Assembly (NCBI GenBank): GCA_018304285.1
Contig: JAGVWL010000015.1
Span: forward strand, 1-13,881
DNA from: Microcaldota archaeon
Lineage (GTDB): Archaea; Micrarchaeota; Micrarchaeia; Norongarragalinales; Norongarragalinaceae
Direction: 5' to 3'
DNA length: 13,881 nt
Below, in pieces: positions 7,099 through 13,881 of this stretch. Under the pieces are notes generated by a model that was given only the letters and a program-made list of their open reading frames with translations, made no database searches and had not been told where the DNA came from. How positions within the stretch are numbered: position 1 is the first letter of the stretch; every line of letters starts with the position of its first letter. Made by a program: the position numbers and the translations under genes.

Positions 7099-8346
7099 TT
7101 AAGCCTTGCACTCTGCCAGCAGCCTTTTCGCCGCGGCCAGCCCTTCCAGCCCGCGCTCGCGCGACTTCGCCTCGACGCTCACGCGCACCAAAGGCTGCGT
7201 GTTGGAAGACCTGATTAAGAAAGTATAATCCTCGAAAGCCGCCTTGACCCCGTCAATCGTCTCCACGCGTTCAGCATTCCCGCTCTTGGCCAGTTCAGCC
7301 AAGCGGGCGAAATCCACCGCAGCGTTGGGAATGTTTTCGCTCAAAAAAACGTTTTTGAACTGCGCCGCGAATTCATTCAGCTCGCCCGGCTTCGCCTGCG
7401 AAAGCGCCGCGGCAAAGTAAACGCCGTCCGAGTAAGGCATGTGCTTGAACACGGAATAGTGCCCGGCCTTTTCAGCGGCGAAATCCGCGTTCGTTTCCTC
7501 CGCCTTTTTCAGCACGAAAATGTCGCCGACCGGCGAATACTCGACGCTAAAGCCGCTGTCGCGCAGGAAAACGAAAACCTCATCCTGCACGTCGAGAGTC
7601 AGGATTATCCTGCTGCCTTTCTTGAGAAAATTCGATGCGAAAAATGCTGTTGCCGCCCCCGAATCAACTATCTTCCCCGAATCGACGGCTATGCACCTGT
7701 CGCCGTCCCCGTCGAAAGCGAACCCCAGCGAAGGCGTTTTGCGCGTTTCGCTTGCCAAAACGCTCAGCGCGCCGGGCGTGGGTTCAGGGGAATGCCTTAC
7801 GAACATCGGGTCGGGCTGTGAAAAAATCGTTTTGGGAAACGCGCGCGCAATAGAGCATACCGCCCCGCCCGCCAAGTCGAAAACCGCGCTGCCGAATTCC
7901 GGCAAGGAATCCAGGTACGAATCCAAAAGCGCAGGGTCTGCCTTGCGGGAAGGGGAAACGCCATTCGCCCTGGCCGTTTTTGGAAGTTTTTCCGAAACCC
8001 TGTCGAACTCTTTCTTCAATTGAGAAAGCTCATCGCCGTAAAAACAGCGTTTGAGCTTCAAGGGCTTGAGGCCGTTGTATTCGGGCGGGTTGTGCGAGGC
8101 GGTAAGCGAAGCGCCAAGCGCTTGGGAGTTGAATGCCGTAGCAGGAGTGGGTGCAAACCCCTGGAATGCCTCTTCGCCGCCGAACCCGTCGAGCAGCGCG
8201 GCCGCAAGCAAATCGTTGTTCCTCCGGTAATCCATGCCCACAACAATGGTTTTGGAAAACTTTTCCAGCGCCTTGCCTAAAGCGAAAAAGCCTTCAGCTG
8301 TGATTTCCTTTCCGAACACGCCGCGAATGTCGTAAGTCCTGAACAA
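7099..8346 (-). CDS. glmM: Phosphohexomutase, probably phosphoglucosamine mutase
   Basis: Alpha-D-phosphohexomutase that moves phosphate between C6 and C1 of a sugar. All four family signatures are visible: TASHNPPEYNG with the phosphoserine at residue 84, metal loop DGDGDR (about 212-217), a sugar-binding loop near EKAGHYSVFKH, and phosphate-binding RSSNTQPLVRVSVEA close to the C-terminus. The sequence alone would fit a phosphomannomutase/phosphoglucomutase. Its place directly after glmS and the GlmU-like gene suggests GlcN-6-P to GlcN-1-P, as in the Methanocaldococcus GlmM/GlmU pair. The preferred start is TTG at 8346, giving MFRTYDIRGVFG and 415 residues, with AAGGAGG 10 nt upstream. The frame is open to an ATG at 8400, but that extension overlaps the upstream gene and does not resemble the family. 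Confidence 0.9.
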   Translation of the reverse strand: MFRTYDIRGVFGKEITAEGFFALGKALEKFSKTIVVGMDYRRNNDLLAAALLDGFGGEEAFQGFAPTPATAFNSQALGASLTASHNPPEYNGLKPLKLKRCFYGDELSQLKKEFDRVSEKLPKTARANGVSPSRKADPALLDSYLDSLPEFGSAVFDLAGGAVCSIARAFPKTIFSQPDPMFVRHSPEPTPGALSVLASETRKTPSLGFAFDGDGDRCIAVDSGKIVDSGAATAFFASNFLKKGSRIILTLDVQDEVFVFLRDSGFSVEYSPVGDIFVLKKAEETNADFAAEKAGHYSVFKHMPYSDGVYFAAALSQAKPGELNEFAAQFKNVFLSENIPNAAVDFARLAELAKSGNAERVETIDGVKAAFEDYTFLIRSSNTQPLVRVSVEAKSRERGLEGLAAAKRLLAECKA

Positions 8347-8356
8347 ACCAAACTCG

Positions 8357-8363
8357 CCTCCTT
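8357..8363 (-). promoter_or_regulatory. Ribosome binding site of the phosphohexomutase gene
   Basis: AAGGAGG on the minus strand, 10 nt before a TTG start at 8346 and 6 bp after the stop of the preceding gene. It is the strongest Shine-Dalgarno match in the window and supports the unusual TTG start. Confidence 0.55.
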
Positions 8364-8368
8364 GCAGC

Positions 8369-9598
8369 CTACTCCTTGAGTACCAAACCGTCGGGAACAT
8401 TTTCCTTTACGAAAACGCGCGGGTAAATCTTGCAGCCGCTTCCCACCATCATGCCGCACGTTATCGAAACGTTGATGCCTATCCTCGTGCCGCTGCCGAT
8501 GACGCAGCCGAGTTTCCGTTTTCCCGACGAAACCATCTTTCCGTTCACGAAAGCGAAAACAATCTTGTTGTCGAAACGCAAGTTCGCAGTAATAGCGCCA
8601 GCACCCATGTTCACATCCTCGCAAATCACGCTATCGCCAACGTAGTTAAAGTGCGGGGTGTTCGAACGGCTCATGAGAATCGTGTTCTTCAGCTCGCTCG
8701 AGCCCACGTGGCAGCCGTCCTCGACCACGGTTCCCTTCCTCAAAAAACAGTTGGGGCCGATGACGCTGTTCTCGCCGATGAAAACGGGCCCTTCGATTCG
8801 CGCGGGCGCGCGGATGACGCTGCCCTTGCCCAAATGCAGCACGCCTTCGACCACAACGCCTTTTTCTATTACGCCTTCGCGTTTGTCTTCAAGCAAATTG
8901 GCGCAGGCGAATTCGCTCGCGTCCAAGTAATTCCAGAAGAACCCCACGTCATTCCAATAGCCCGGATACTCGATTATTTTCACTTTGTTTTCCGAAGCGA
9001 AAACGTTCAACGCGTCCGTGAATTCCAATTCCCCGCGTTCGGAAGGCTTCAGGCCTTTGAGTATGGAGAAAAAGCTTTTGGGAAGAAACGCGAGGTTGGT
9101 GTTCGCTGTGCCCGGTTCCTGCGCCCCCTGCTTTTCCACAATCCGCTTCAGCATCCCGTTCTCCGAAACTATTTCCCCGTAAGAACTCTTGTCTTCCACC
9201 TTCTTTCCCACCAAAAACCAGTTCCCTTCCCTCATTTCATCGAGGAACGAATGGAAAGAATGCGGGTCGAAGAAATTGTCGCCGTTGAAGACAACGAAAT
9301 TCCCCTGCACTTCCTTCTCGGCTTCAAGCAACGCGTGTGCAGTCCCCTTCTGCTCTTTCTGGTGCATGAAAACGATCTTGTCCGCATACGGGGTTTTGGA
9401 AAAATGCTTTTCCACGGCTTCTTTCTTGAAACCCACGACTATAACGATCTTTCTGGCGAAAGGATAGACCCCTTCGACAATCCACTCCAACAACGGTTTC
9501 TTCAAAATCCTCACCATTGTTTTCGGGATGTGGTTGGTGATGGGCCAAAGCCTTTCCCCACGCCCGGCTGCAAGAATGACGAAATCGGTTTTTTCCAT
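8369..9598 (-). CDS. glmU: Bifunctional GlmU-like sugar-1-phosphate nucleotidyltransferase/acetyltransferase
   Basis: Expected to acetylate GlcN-1-P and couple GlcNAc-1-P to UTP, giving UDP-GlcNAc. Residues 1-235 are a nucleotidyltransferase with LAAGRGERLWPIT (9-21), PKTMVRI, GTAHALL, FNGDNFF and GYWNDVGFFW. Residues about 240-409 are a left-handed beta-helix with hexapeptide repeats and the segment SNTPHFNYVGDSVICEDVNM followed by GAGAITANLRFD, typical of archaeal GlmU-like acetyltransferases. I chose ATG at 9598 because GGTGA lies 8 nt upstream; an alternative GTG at 9610 would overlap the glmS stop as GTGA. The gene sits 8 bp after glmS and 22 bp before the mutase, so the three are certainly co-transcribed. 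Other sugar or nucleotide substrates remain possible, since archaeal members are often promiscuous. Confidence 0.93.
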   Translation of the reverse strand: MEKTDFVILAAGRGERLWPITNHIPKTMVRILKKPLLEWIVEGVYPFARKIVIVVGFKKEAVEKHFSKTPYADKIVFMHQKEQKGTAHALLEAEKEVQGNFVVFNGDNFFDPHSFHSFLDEMREGNWFLVGKKVEDKSSYGEIVSENGMLKRIVEKQGAQEPGTANTNLAFLPKSFFSILKGLKPSERGELEFTDALNVFASENKVKIIEYPGYWNDVGFFWNYLDASEFACANLLEDKREGVIEKGVVVEGVLHLGKGSVIRAPARIEGPVFIGENSVIGPNCFLRKGTVVEDGCHVGSSELKNTILMSRSNTPHFNYVGDSVICEDVNMGAGAITANLRFDNKIVFAFVNGKMVSSGKRKLGCVIGSGTRIGINVSITCGMMVGSGCKIYPRVFVKENVPDGLVLKE

Positions 9599-9606
9599 TT
9601 CCAAGC

Positions 9607-11388
9607 TCACCGCACGGTCACGCTTTTAGCCAAATTCCTCGGCTTGTCGGGATCCCTTCCCCGTTCCACAGCGGAATAGTAAGCCAAAAGCTGTAGGGGA
9701 ATGGTTTCGATTATCGGGTAGAAAAGCGGGTTTTCGATTTTCGGGAGCTGCAGCCACAAGTCGTAATTCTCGTTGTTCTCCACGCCCACGCCGATTATTT
9801 TCGCGCCCCGCGCTTTCGCCTCAATCCCGTTGTTCAAAGCGTGCGTGAAAGAGCTGTCCGGGGGATTGAGAAGAACGACCGGCGTGCCCTTTTCTATCAA
9901 AGCCAGAGTCCCGTGCTTCAGTTCGCCCGCAGGCATGCCTTCCGCGTGGATGTAAGAAATTTCCTTGAGCTTCAAAGCCCCTTCCAAGGCGATGGGATAG
10001 CTCGCCCCGCGCCCCAAGAAATAAACGTTGTCCCTGAACTTGAATTCCTTCGCAAGCTCCTTCAGCTTTTCCCTGTTCCATTCTAGGCCCTGCTCTATGA
10101 AAACGCCCAGCTCGGCAAAATCGACCTTCTCCCCTTTCGCCGCGAAAGCAAGCAGGCAGAAAACCCCCAGTTGGTTGAGAAAACTCTTTGTTGCAGCCAC
10201 GCCCACTTCCGGCCCGCAGTTCAAATAAAGCGTTTTTTCGCTCAGCCTATCCACGGTAGAACCGACCACGTTGACTATGGAAAAAATCCTCGCGCCAGCG
10301 GCTTTCGCCGCGCGAATGCAGTCCAAAACGTCGGCAGTCTCCCCGCTCTGGGAGACGGCGATCACGAGCGAATCTTTCGACAAGCTCTCCGAATCCAAAG
10401 CGAATTCAGACGCCAAAACCACCTTCAAATCCTTGGCCGCCAGTTTCTTGAACCACGCCCTCCCCACTAACGAAGCGTGGAACGACGTGCCGGAAGCGAC
10501 GACGAAAGCGTCTTTGGCGTCCAGCACACCCTTGGCGAAATCCTTCAAAACCAGCTCGTCCTGGAAAGCAGATTGCTTGAAGACGAAAGGCTCCTCCATT
10601 ATTTCCTTGAGCATGAAATGCTCGAATTCGCCCTTTTGCGCCTGCGAAGCGCTCCACTTGATTTCGCTTATTTCCTTCATTATCTGCCTTCCGCTCTTGA
10701 AGTCGAAAAACTTCATTTCAAAGCCGCCCTCGGCCTTAAGCCAAACCGCCTCGCCGTCGTTCAAAAACACGGCTTTTTTCGTGTAATCCAAAAATGGAAT
10801 GCAATCGCTCGCCACGAAAAACTCGTTGTCGCCCACGCCCACTATCAAGGGGCTTTCGTTGCGCGCCGCCATAAGCTCGCTCGGATTTGCAGAACTCAAA
10901 GCCAAAAACGCGAACGAGCCTTTCAGCCGGGCGCACGCGCCCAAAACCGCCTTGTCGAAAGGCAACCCCGCCTTCAACCCTTCCTCGATCAAATGCGGAA
11001 TCACTTCGGAATCGGTCTGCGAAGCAAAAGCGTGCCCCTTGCTCCGCAAATCCTCGCGCAGCTCCTTGTAATTCTCGATGATCCCGTTGTGCACTACCGC
11101 AACCGCGCCCCCGCACGAAACGTGCGGATGCGCGTTAGGCTGGGTAACACCGCCATGCGTTGCCCAACGCGTGTGAGCTATTCCCGCATGCCCTTCCAAA
11201 GAATCGAACTTCAGGCTGGAATTGATTTCGTCAACCTTGCCCGTGTCCTTGACTATCCGCACCGCCGCACCGCCTTCTATGACGGCAACGCCTGCCGAAT
11301 CGTACCCTCTATACTCCAAAGCCTTGAGGCCCGAATGCAGGATTTTCCCGACGGGCCTGAAGCCCAAATACCCTATGATTCCACACAT
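9607..11388 (-). CDS. glmS: Glutamine-fructose-6-phosphate aminotransferase (isomerizing)
   Basis: Makes glucosamine-6-phosphate from fructose-6-phosphate and glutamine, the entry step to amino sugars. 593 residues against about 609 in E. coli. C2, exposed after Met removal, is the glutaminase nucleophile; ALEYRGYDSAG and AHTRWATHG (R74) complete that domain (1-220). Two SIS sugar-binding domains follow, with VASGTSFHA (298-305) and AVSQSGETADV, then GRGASYPIALEGALKLKEIS with E476, ELKHG with H492, and the C-terminal RNLAKSVTVR with K588. The usual last residue of that tail is Glu; here it is Arg. It is the first gene of the minus-strand glm-gua cluster. A GAGG ribosome-site candidate lies about 10 nt before the ATG. 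A leader of about 70 nt holds two overlapping hairpins. Confidence 0.98.
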   Translation of the reverse strand: MCGIIGYLGFRPVGKILHSGLKALEYRGYDSAGVAVIEGGAAVRIVKDTGKVDEINSSLKFDSLEGHAGIAHTRWATHGGVTQPNAHPHVSCGGAVAVVHNGIIENYKELREDLRSKGHAFASQTDSEVIPHLIEEGLKAGLPFDKAVLGACARLKGSFAFLALSSANPSELMAARNESPLIVGVGDNEFFVASDCIPFLDYTKKAVFLNDGEAVWLKAEGGFEMKFFDFKSGRQIMKEISEIKWSASQAQKGEFEHFMLKEIMEEPFVFKQSAFQDELVLKDFAKGVLDAKDAFVVASGTSFHASLVGRAWFKKLAAKDLKVVLASEFALDSESLSKDSLVIAVSQSGETADVLDCIRAAKAAGARIFSIVNVVGSTVDRLSEKTLYLNCGPEVGVAATKSFLNQLGVFCLLAFAAKGEKVDFAELGVFIEQGLEWNREKLKELAKEFKFRDNVYFLGRGASYPIALEGALKLKEISYIHAEGMPAGELKHGTLALIEKGTPVVLLNPPDSSFTHALNNGIEAKARGAKIIGVGVENNENYDLWLQLPKIENPLFYPIIETIPLQLLAYYSAVERGRDPDKPRNLAKSVTVR

Positions 11389-11424
11389 GAAACAAAACCT
11401 CTAAAACAATTTTTGAAAGACAAT

Positions 11425-11456
11425 CCGCTTTTCAGGGCAAAAGCGGCAAAACGCCG
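11425..11456 (-). promoter_or_regulatory. Overlapping alternative hairpins in the presumed glmS leader
   Basis: CCGCTTTT (11425-11432) and AAAAGCGG (11439-11446) form a perfect 8-bp stem with a 6-nt loop. CGGC (11444-11447) and GCCG (11453-11456) form a second stem with a 5-nt loop. Both use the bases at 11444-11446, so only one can form at a time. They lie 37-68 bp upstream of the glmS ATG. This resembles an attenuator or switch, but no known riboswitch or glmS ribozyme core is recognisable. Confidence 0.4.
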
Positions 11457-11483
11457 TTCTAATTAATCTACACAGAGGGGTTA

Positions 11484-11492
11484 CGATTATAG
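11484..11492 (-). promoter_or_regulatory. Candidate TATA box of glmS
   Basis: CTATAATCG on the minus strand would place the transcript start near 11462, giving a leader of about 73 nt that includes both hairpins. An alternative AATAAAA element lies further upstream near 11510-11516. Confidence 0.35.
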
Positions 11493-11498
11493 CTCTAT

Positions 11499-11509
11499 GC
11501 GCCCGGCGC
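11499..11509. repeat. GC-rich palindrome between the divergent promoters
   Basis: GCGCC-C-GGCGC, an 11-bp inverted repeat with a one-base centre in an otherwise A/T-rich gap, placed between the presumed promoters of glmS and of the regulator gene. It could be a dimeric protein binding site. It is too tight a repeat to fold as an RNA hairpin loop. Confidence 0.35.
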
Positions 11510-11560
11510 TTTTATTCACCGTTCAACCTAAAATCGTAAAACCCCGGTCAAAAACAATAT

Positions 11561-11570
11561 CTTTTTAAAG
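11561..11570 (+). promoter_or_regulatory. Candidate TATA box of the regulator-pyrC operon
   Basis: CTTTTTAAAG is preceded by an A-rich stretch and lies about 62 bases before the ATG at 11632, giving a leader of about 40 nt. A second A/T stretch at 11584-11597 would give a shorter leader. A GGTG ribosome-site candidate at 11621-11624 precedes the ATG by 7 nt. Confidence 0.4.
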
Positions 11571-11631
11571 AAATTCATTCGAATATTATTAAAATAATTG
11601 AAAACAACGGGCAACCCGCCGGTGTTTGGAA

Positions 11632-12525
11632 ATGCAAGCGAAGCTGGTCATCGAGGAAAAGGCGCTGGACGCGAGGGTAATCGCGGAAAAAGGCCTGAAA
11701 GTATTTTCTCCCGACAGGCTGCGCATCCTCGAGTCGCTTGCAGAAAAGCCGAAGTATCCAGCGCAAGTGGCGAAAGAGCTCAAGATGCACTTACAGACCG
11801 CTTACTATCATTTCAATTTGCTGGAAAAGGCAGGCATAATCTCGCGCGGGGCGACCGAAGAAAAACGCGGGGCGCTGGCGAAAAAATTCGTTTTCGACGC
11901 GGATGCGCTGGCGATAATAGTGCGCGAGCGCTGGAAGCCTTTTTCGGGAAAAAGGAAAAAACCGCCGAACTACTTCGAGCCGTTCGTGAAAGACGGGTTT
12001 CTCGACGCTAAAATAATCGTGGGAAGCCCGGACCCGCACGGCCCCCACCGGGCGAGGGGAAGCGAATTGTGCTCGATGGAACTGAGTGCGCTGCTGGGGC
12101 AATACGCCTCGTTCGAATACCCCATGTATTATTTGGATACCGAAGTTAGGGAAAGCACGCTGAACCAAAACCTTTTCCTCCTCGGCGGGCCGAAAGTCAA
12201 TACCATCCTGGAGAAAGCGAACAAGCACATGCCCATCCGCTTCGACCCGGACTTCGGAATAGTCTCGAAAATATCCGGGCGGTCGTACCCCGAGAACGTG
12301 GGCGTGATAGAAAGCTTTGAAAGCCCTTTCGCTGAAAATAAGAAGGTGTTCGCAATCGCGGGCAGCGATCACAACGCCACGCGGGTCGGCGTGCTGGCTT
12401 TGCTGAAGAAAAAACGGGAGCTGGAGAAAGGCAACGACTTCGACGCGAACGTTTTCGCGAAAATCGCGCAGGGCTTCGACGAAGACGGCGACGGCATAGT
12501 GGATGAAGTGGAATTGCTCGAATGA
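11632..12525 (+). CDS. ArsR-like winged-helix protein with archaeal S-layer-like C-terminal domain and calcium loop
   Basis: 297 residues from ATG at 11632 (GGTG 7 nt upstream; a TTG two codons earlier is the alternative). Residues 26-100 are a winged helix of ArsR type: FSPDRLRILESL, then AQVAKELKMHLQTAYYHFNLLEKAGII. Residues 125-265 begin IIVGSPDPHGPHRARGSE and contain NLFLLGGPKVNTI and VFAIAGSDHNATRVGVLALL, a pattern I know from archaeal regulators whose C-terminal part resembles an S-layer domain. Residues 283-294 (DEDGDGIVDEVE) match the 12-residue EF-hand calcium loop at every key position. No membrane helix or signal peptide is visible, so it should be cytosolic. The ligand is unknown. 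pyrC starts 12 bp downstream, so it may be co-regulated or be a target; glmS is divergent. The family assignment is from memory of conserved motifs. Confidence 0.8.
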   Translation: MQAKLVIEEKALDARVIAEKGLKVFSPDRLRILESLAEKPKYPAQVAKELKMHLQTAYYHFNLLEKAGIISRGATEEKRGALAKKFVFDADALAIIVRERWKPFSGKRKKPPNYFEPFVKDGFLDAKIIVGSPDPHGPHRARGSELCSMELSALLGQYASFEYPMYYLDTEVRESTLNQNLFLLGGPKVNTILEKANKHMPIRFDPDFGIVSKISGRSYPENVGVIESFESPFAENKKVFAIAGSDHNATRVGVLALLKKKRELEKGNDFDANVFAKIAQGFDEDGDGIVDEVELLE

Positions 12526-12537
12526 GTTGGAAAAAAA

Positions 12538-13812
12538 ATGAACGGCACAAATGCAATCATGGTGAAAAACGGGCTGGTGGTAGAACCCGTCTCGAAAACC
12601 CAGGAAATCCGCAACGTCAAAATCAAGAACGGGAAAATCACCAGCGACTCGCTGGACGGCGCAAGGGAATTCGACGCCGAAGGGCTGATAGTGATGCCCG
12701 GCTGGATAGACTTGCACACGCACACGCGCGATCCGGGTTTCACGCACAAGGAAGACTTGGACAGCGCAAGCAAAGCGGCAATAGCAGGAGGCTACGCCAC
12801 CATCGTGGCCATGCCCAACACAAAACCCGTCGTCGACAACCCTTCGGTCGTAGACTTCGTGCTTCAAAAATCGAAAAACCTCGAGGCAAACGTTTTCTGC
12901 ACTGCCGCAATCACGCTCGGCCAGACGGGAGAAGAGCTGGTGGACTTCATGGCGCTGAAAAATGCAGGAGCGGTTTACTTCACCGACGACGGGAATCCCG
13001 TGCAGGATGCGAAGGTAATGCGCAATGCCCTCGCGGAAGCAAAGAAGGCTGGAGTGCTTTTGGCGCAGCATTGCGAGGACAGGAACGCAATTAGGGGATG
13101 CGCGTGCATGGGCGAAGGCGCTGCTGCAAAACTCGGCTTCAAAGGCTTTCCGCGCGAAGCCGAATTCAACTGCGTGGAACGCGATTTGCAAATGGTCGAA
13201 GAACTCGGCGCTCGCGAGCATTTCCTGCACATGAGCTTGAAGGAAAGCGTTGATGCAATCGCAAAAGCGAAAGCCAAGGGGCTGCAGGTTACTGCGGAAG
13301 CAACGCCGCACCACTTCGCCTTGACTGAAGGGGATTTGCTTGAAAAAGCGGCAAATGCGAAAATGAACCCGCCCTTGCGCGACGAAAAAGACGCGCGCGC
13401 AGTGCGCGAAGGGCTGAAAAGCGGAGTTTTCGACGTCATCGGAACTGACCACGCGCCTCACACTGCCGAGGAAAAGGCAGGAGGGTGGGAAAAAGCGCCC
13501 AACGGGATCGTGGGGTTGGAAACGGCCGTCGCATTATGCATCACCCATTTGGTTGAAACCAAAACGCTTTCGTGGCTGCAGCTTGCGGAAAAAACTTCGC
13601 TCAACCCCGCGAAGCTCATCAACTGCGAAACCAAAGGCTCGCTCAAGCCGGGATTCGACGCGGATGTCACGATAATCGACCCCGAATTGGAATGGACTGT
13701 CGACGCTTCGAAATTCAAATCGAAGTCCAAGAACACGCCGTGGGACGGCGTTACGCTCAAGGGAAAGGCAGTCGCGGTAATCGCGAAAGGAATTTTATAC
13801 GAACTGCGGTAA
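12538..13812 (+). CDS. pyrC: Dihydroorotase
   Basis: Zinc amidohydrolase that cyclises carbamoyl-aspartate to dihydroorotate in pyrimidine synthesis. 424 residues, the usual length for the class I enzyme. Metal and substrate motifs are intact: DLHTHTRDPGFTHKED (H60, H62, R64), AMPNTKPVVDN, FTDDG (D150/D151), AQHCED (H178), HFLHMS (H231), TPHHF, NPPLR and IGTDHAPHT (D304). The usual HVHLRDPG is HTHTRDPG here, and HVST is HMSL; neither change removes a ligand. The start is ATG at 12538, 12 bp after the regulator; its ribosome site is weak, and an in-frame ATG at 12559 is a poorer alternative. UMP made here leads to UTP for the neighbouring GlmU step. Confidence 0.96.
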   Translation: MNGTNAIMVKNGLVVEPVSKTQEIRNVKIKNGKITSDSLDGAREFDAEGLIVMPGWIDLHTHTRDPGFTHKEDLDSASKAAIAGGYATIVAMPNTKPVVDNPSVVDFVLQKSKNLEANVFCTAAITLGQTGEELVDFMALKNAGAVYFTDDGNPVQDAKVMRNALAEAKKAGVLLAQHCEDRNAIRGCACMGEGAAAKLGFKGFPREAEFNCVERDLQMVEELGAREHFLHMSLKESVDAIAKAKAKGLQVTAEATPHHFALTEGDLLEKAANAKMNPPLRDEKDARAVREGLKSGVFDVIGTDHAPHTAEEKAGGWEKAPNGIVGLETAVALCITHLVETKTLSWLQLAEKTSLNPAKLINCETKGSLKPGFDADVTIIDPELEWTVDASKFKSKSKNTPWDGVTLKGKAVAVIAKGILYELR

Positions 13813-13822
13813 GTTGGTTGGA

Positions 13823-13881
13823 ATGAAAGAAATCGAGAAAATACTTTTGCAGTACAAGCCTTTGATCGACAAGGCTATCGC
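13823..13881 (+). CDS. Start of an unidentified gene, possibly a polyprenyl diphosphate synthase
   Basis: An ATG at 13823, 10 bp after the pyrC stop, opens a frame that leaves the window after 19 codons (MKEIEKILLQYKPLIDKAI). The spacing fits a third gene of the operon. The sequence is like the N-terminal helix of archaeal geranylgeranyl or farnesyl diphosphate synthases, which often reads as a charged helix with a 'YKPxIDxxI' pattern, but 19 residues cannot decide this. Confidence 0.45.
   Translation, partial: MKEIEKILLQYKPLIDKAI

Noticed and set aside
8651..9679. A 342-codon open frame on the plus strand across the glmU-like gene and the end of glmS
   Set aside because: Complement of well-conserved coding sequence; composition is His/Phe/Arg-rich and matches no family.
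10477..11466. A 329-codon open frame on the plus strand across glmS
   Set aside because: Complement of the glutaminase and first SIS domain; crosses the glmS start and leader without any coding signal of its own.
11389..11631. A bacterial-type glmS ribozyme or known riboswitch upstream of glmS
   Set aside because: The presumed leader is too short and no ribozyme core or known riboswitch pattern could be recognised; only simple hairpins are visible.
11791..13461. A 556-codon open frame on the minus strand
   Set aside because: It lies fully antisense to the regulator and pyrC, both with intact family motifs; its product is His/Phe/Arg-rich low-quality sequence typical of a shadow frame in this codon usage.

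Overview
This window is archaeal. The clearest signs are a deoxyhypusine synthase, a threonyl-tRNA synthetase with the archaeal DTD-like N-terminal editing domain, a GMP synthetase split into separate glutaminase and synthetase subunits, an archaeal GlmU-like acetyl/nucleotidyltransferase, and a winged-helix regulator joined to a C-terminal domain I know only from archaea. Ribosome binding sites look like GGTGA/AGGTGG, several starts are GTG or TTG, and TATA-like boxes precede the divergent genes. The phylum cannot be fixed from the sequence; a euryarchaeal or DPANN-type lineage fits.

Layout. 1-209 (+) is the end of an AlaX-type alanyl-tRNA editing gene. 211-3497 (-) runs speD -> dys -> a double-anchored surface protein. 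The SpeD is fused to an N-terminal integral-membrane domain, and its 3' end overlaps dys by 8 bp. 3498-3663 is a divergent promoter region. 3664-5521 (+) is thrS. 5478-11388 (-) is a five-gene run in transcription order glmS, glmU-like, glmM-like, guaAB, guaAA. 11389-11631 is a second divergent promoter region, with hairpins in the presumed glmS leader. 11632-13812 (+) is the wHTH regulator followed 12 bp later by pyrC, then the start of another gene. No gene-free gap exceeds 300 bases. I saw no tRNA, rRNA, CRISPR array or insertion sequence.

How the genes work together. glmS, glmM and glmU together give the whole route from fructose-6-phosphate to UDP-GlcNAc. guaAB/guaAA make GMP and pyrC feeds UMP (hence UTP) synthesis, so the right half is a nucleotide and nucleotide-sugar neighbourhood. 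speD makes decarboxylated SAM for spermidine, and spermidine is the substrate of deoxyhypusine synthase, so speD-dys is a polyamine-to-hypusine unit.

Points of most interest: the membrane-anchored SpeD; thrS and guaAA, which read through each other tail to tail, where removing one A from a single A5 run restores a nearby stop to both; a second frameshift in the surface protein whose repair restores a C-terminal membrane anchor; overlapping alternative hairpins upstream of glmS; and a regulator that ends in a perfect EF-hand-type calcium loop.
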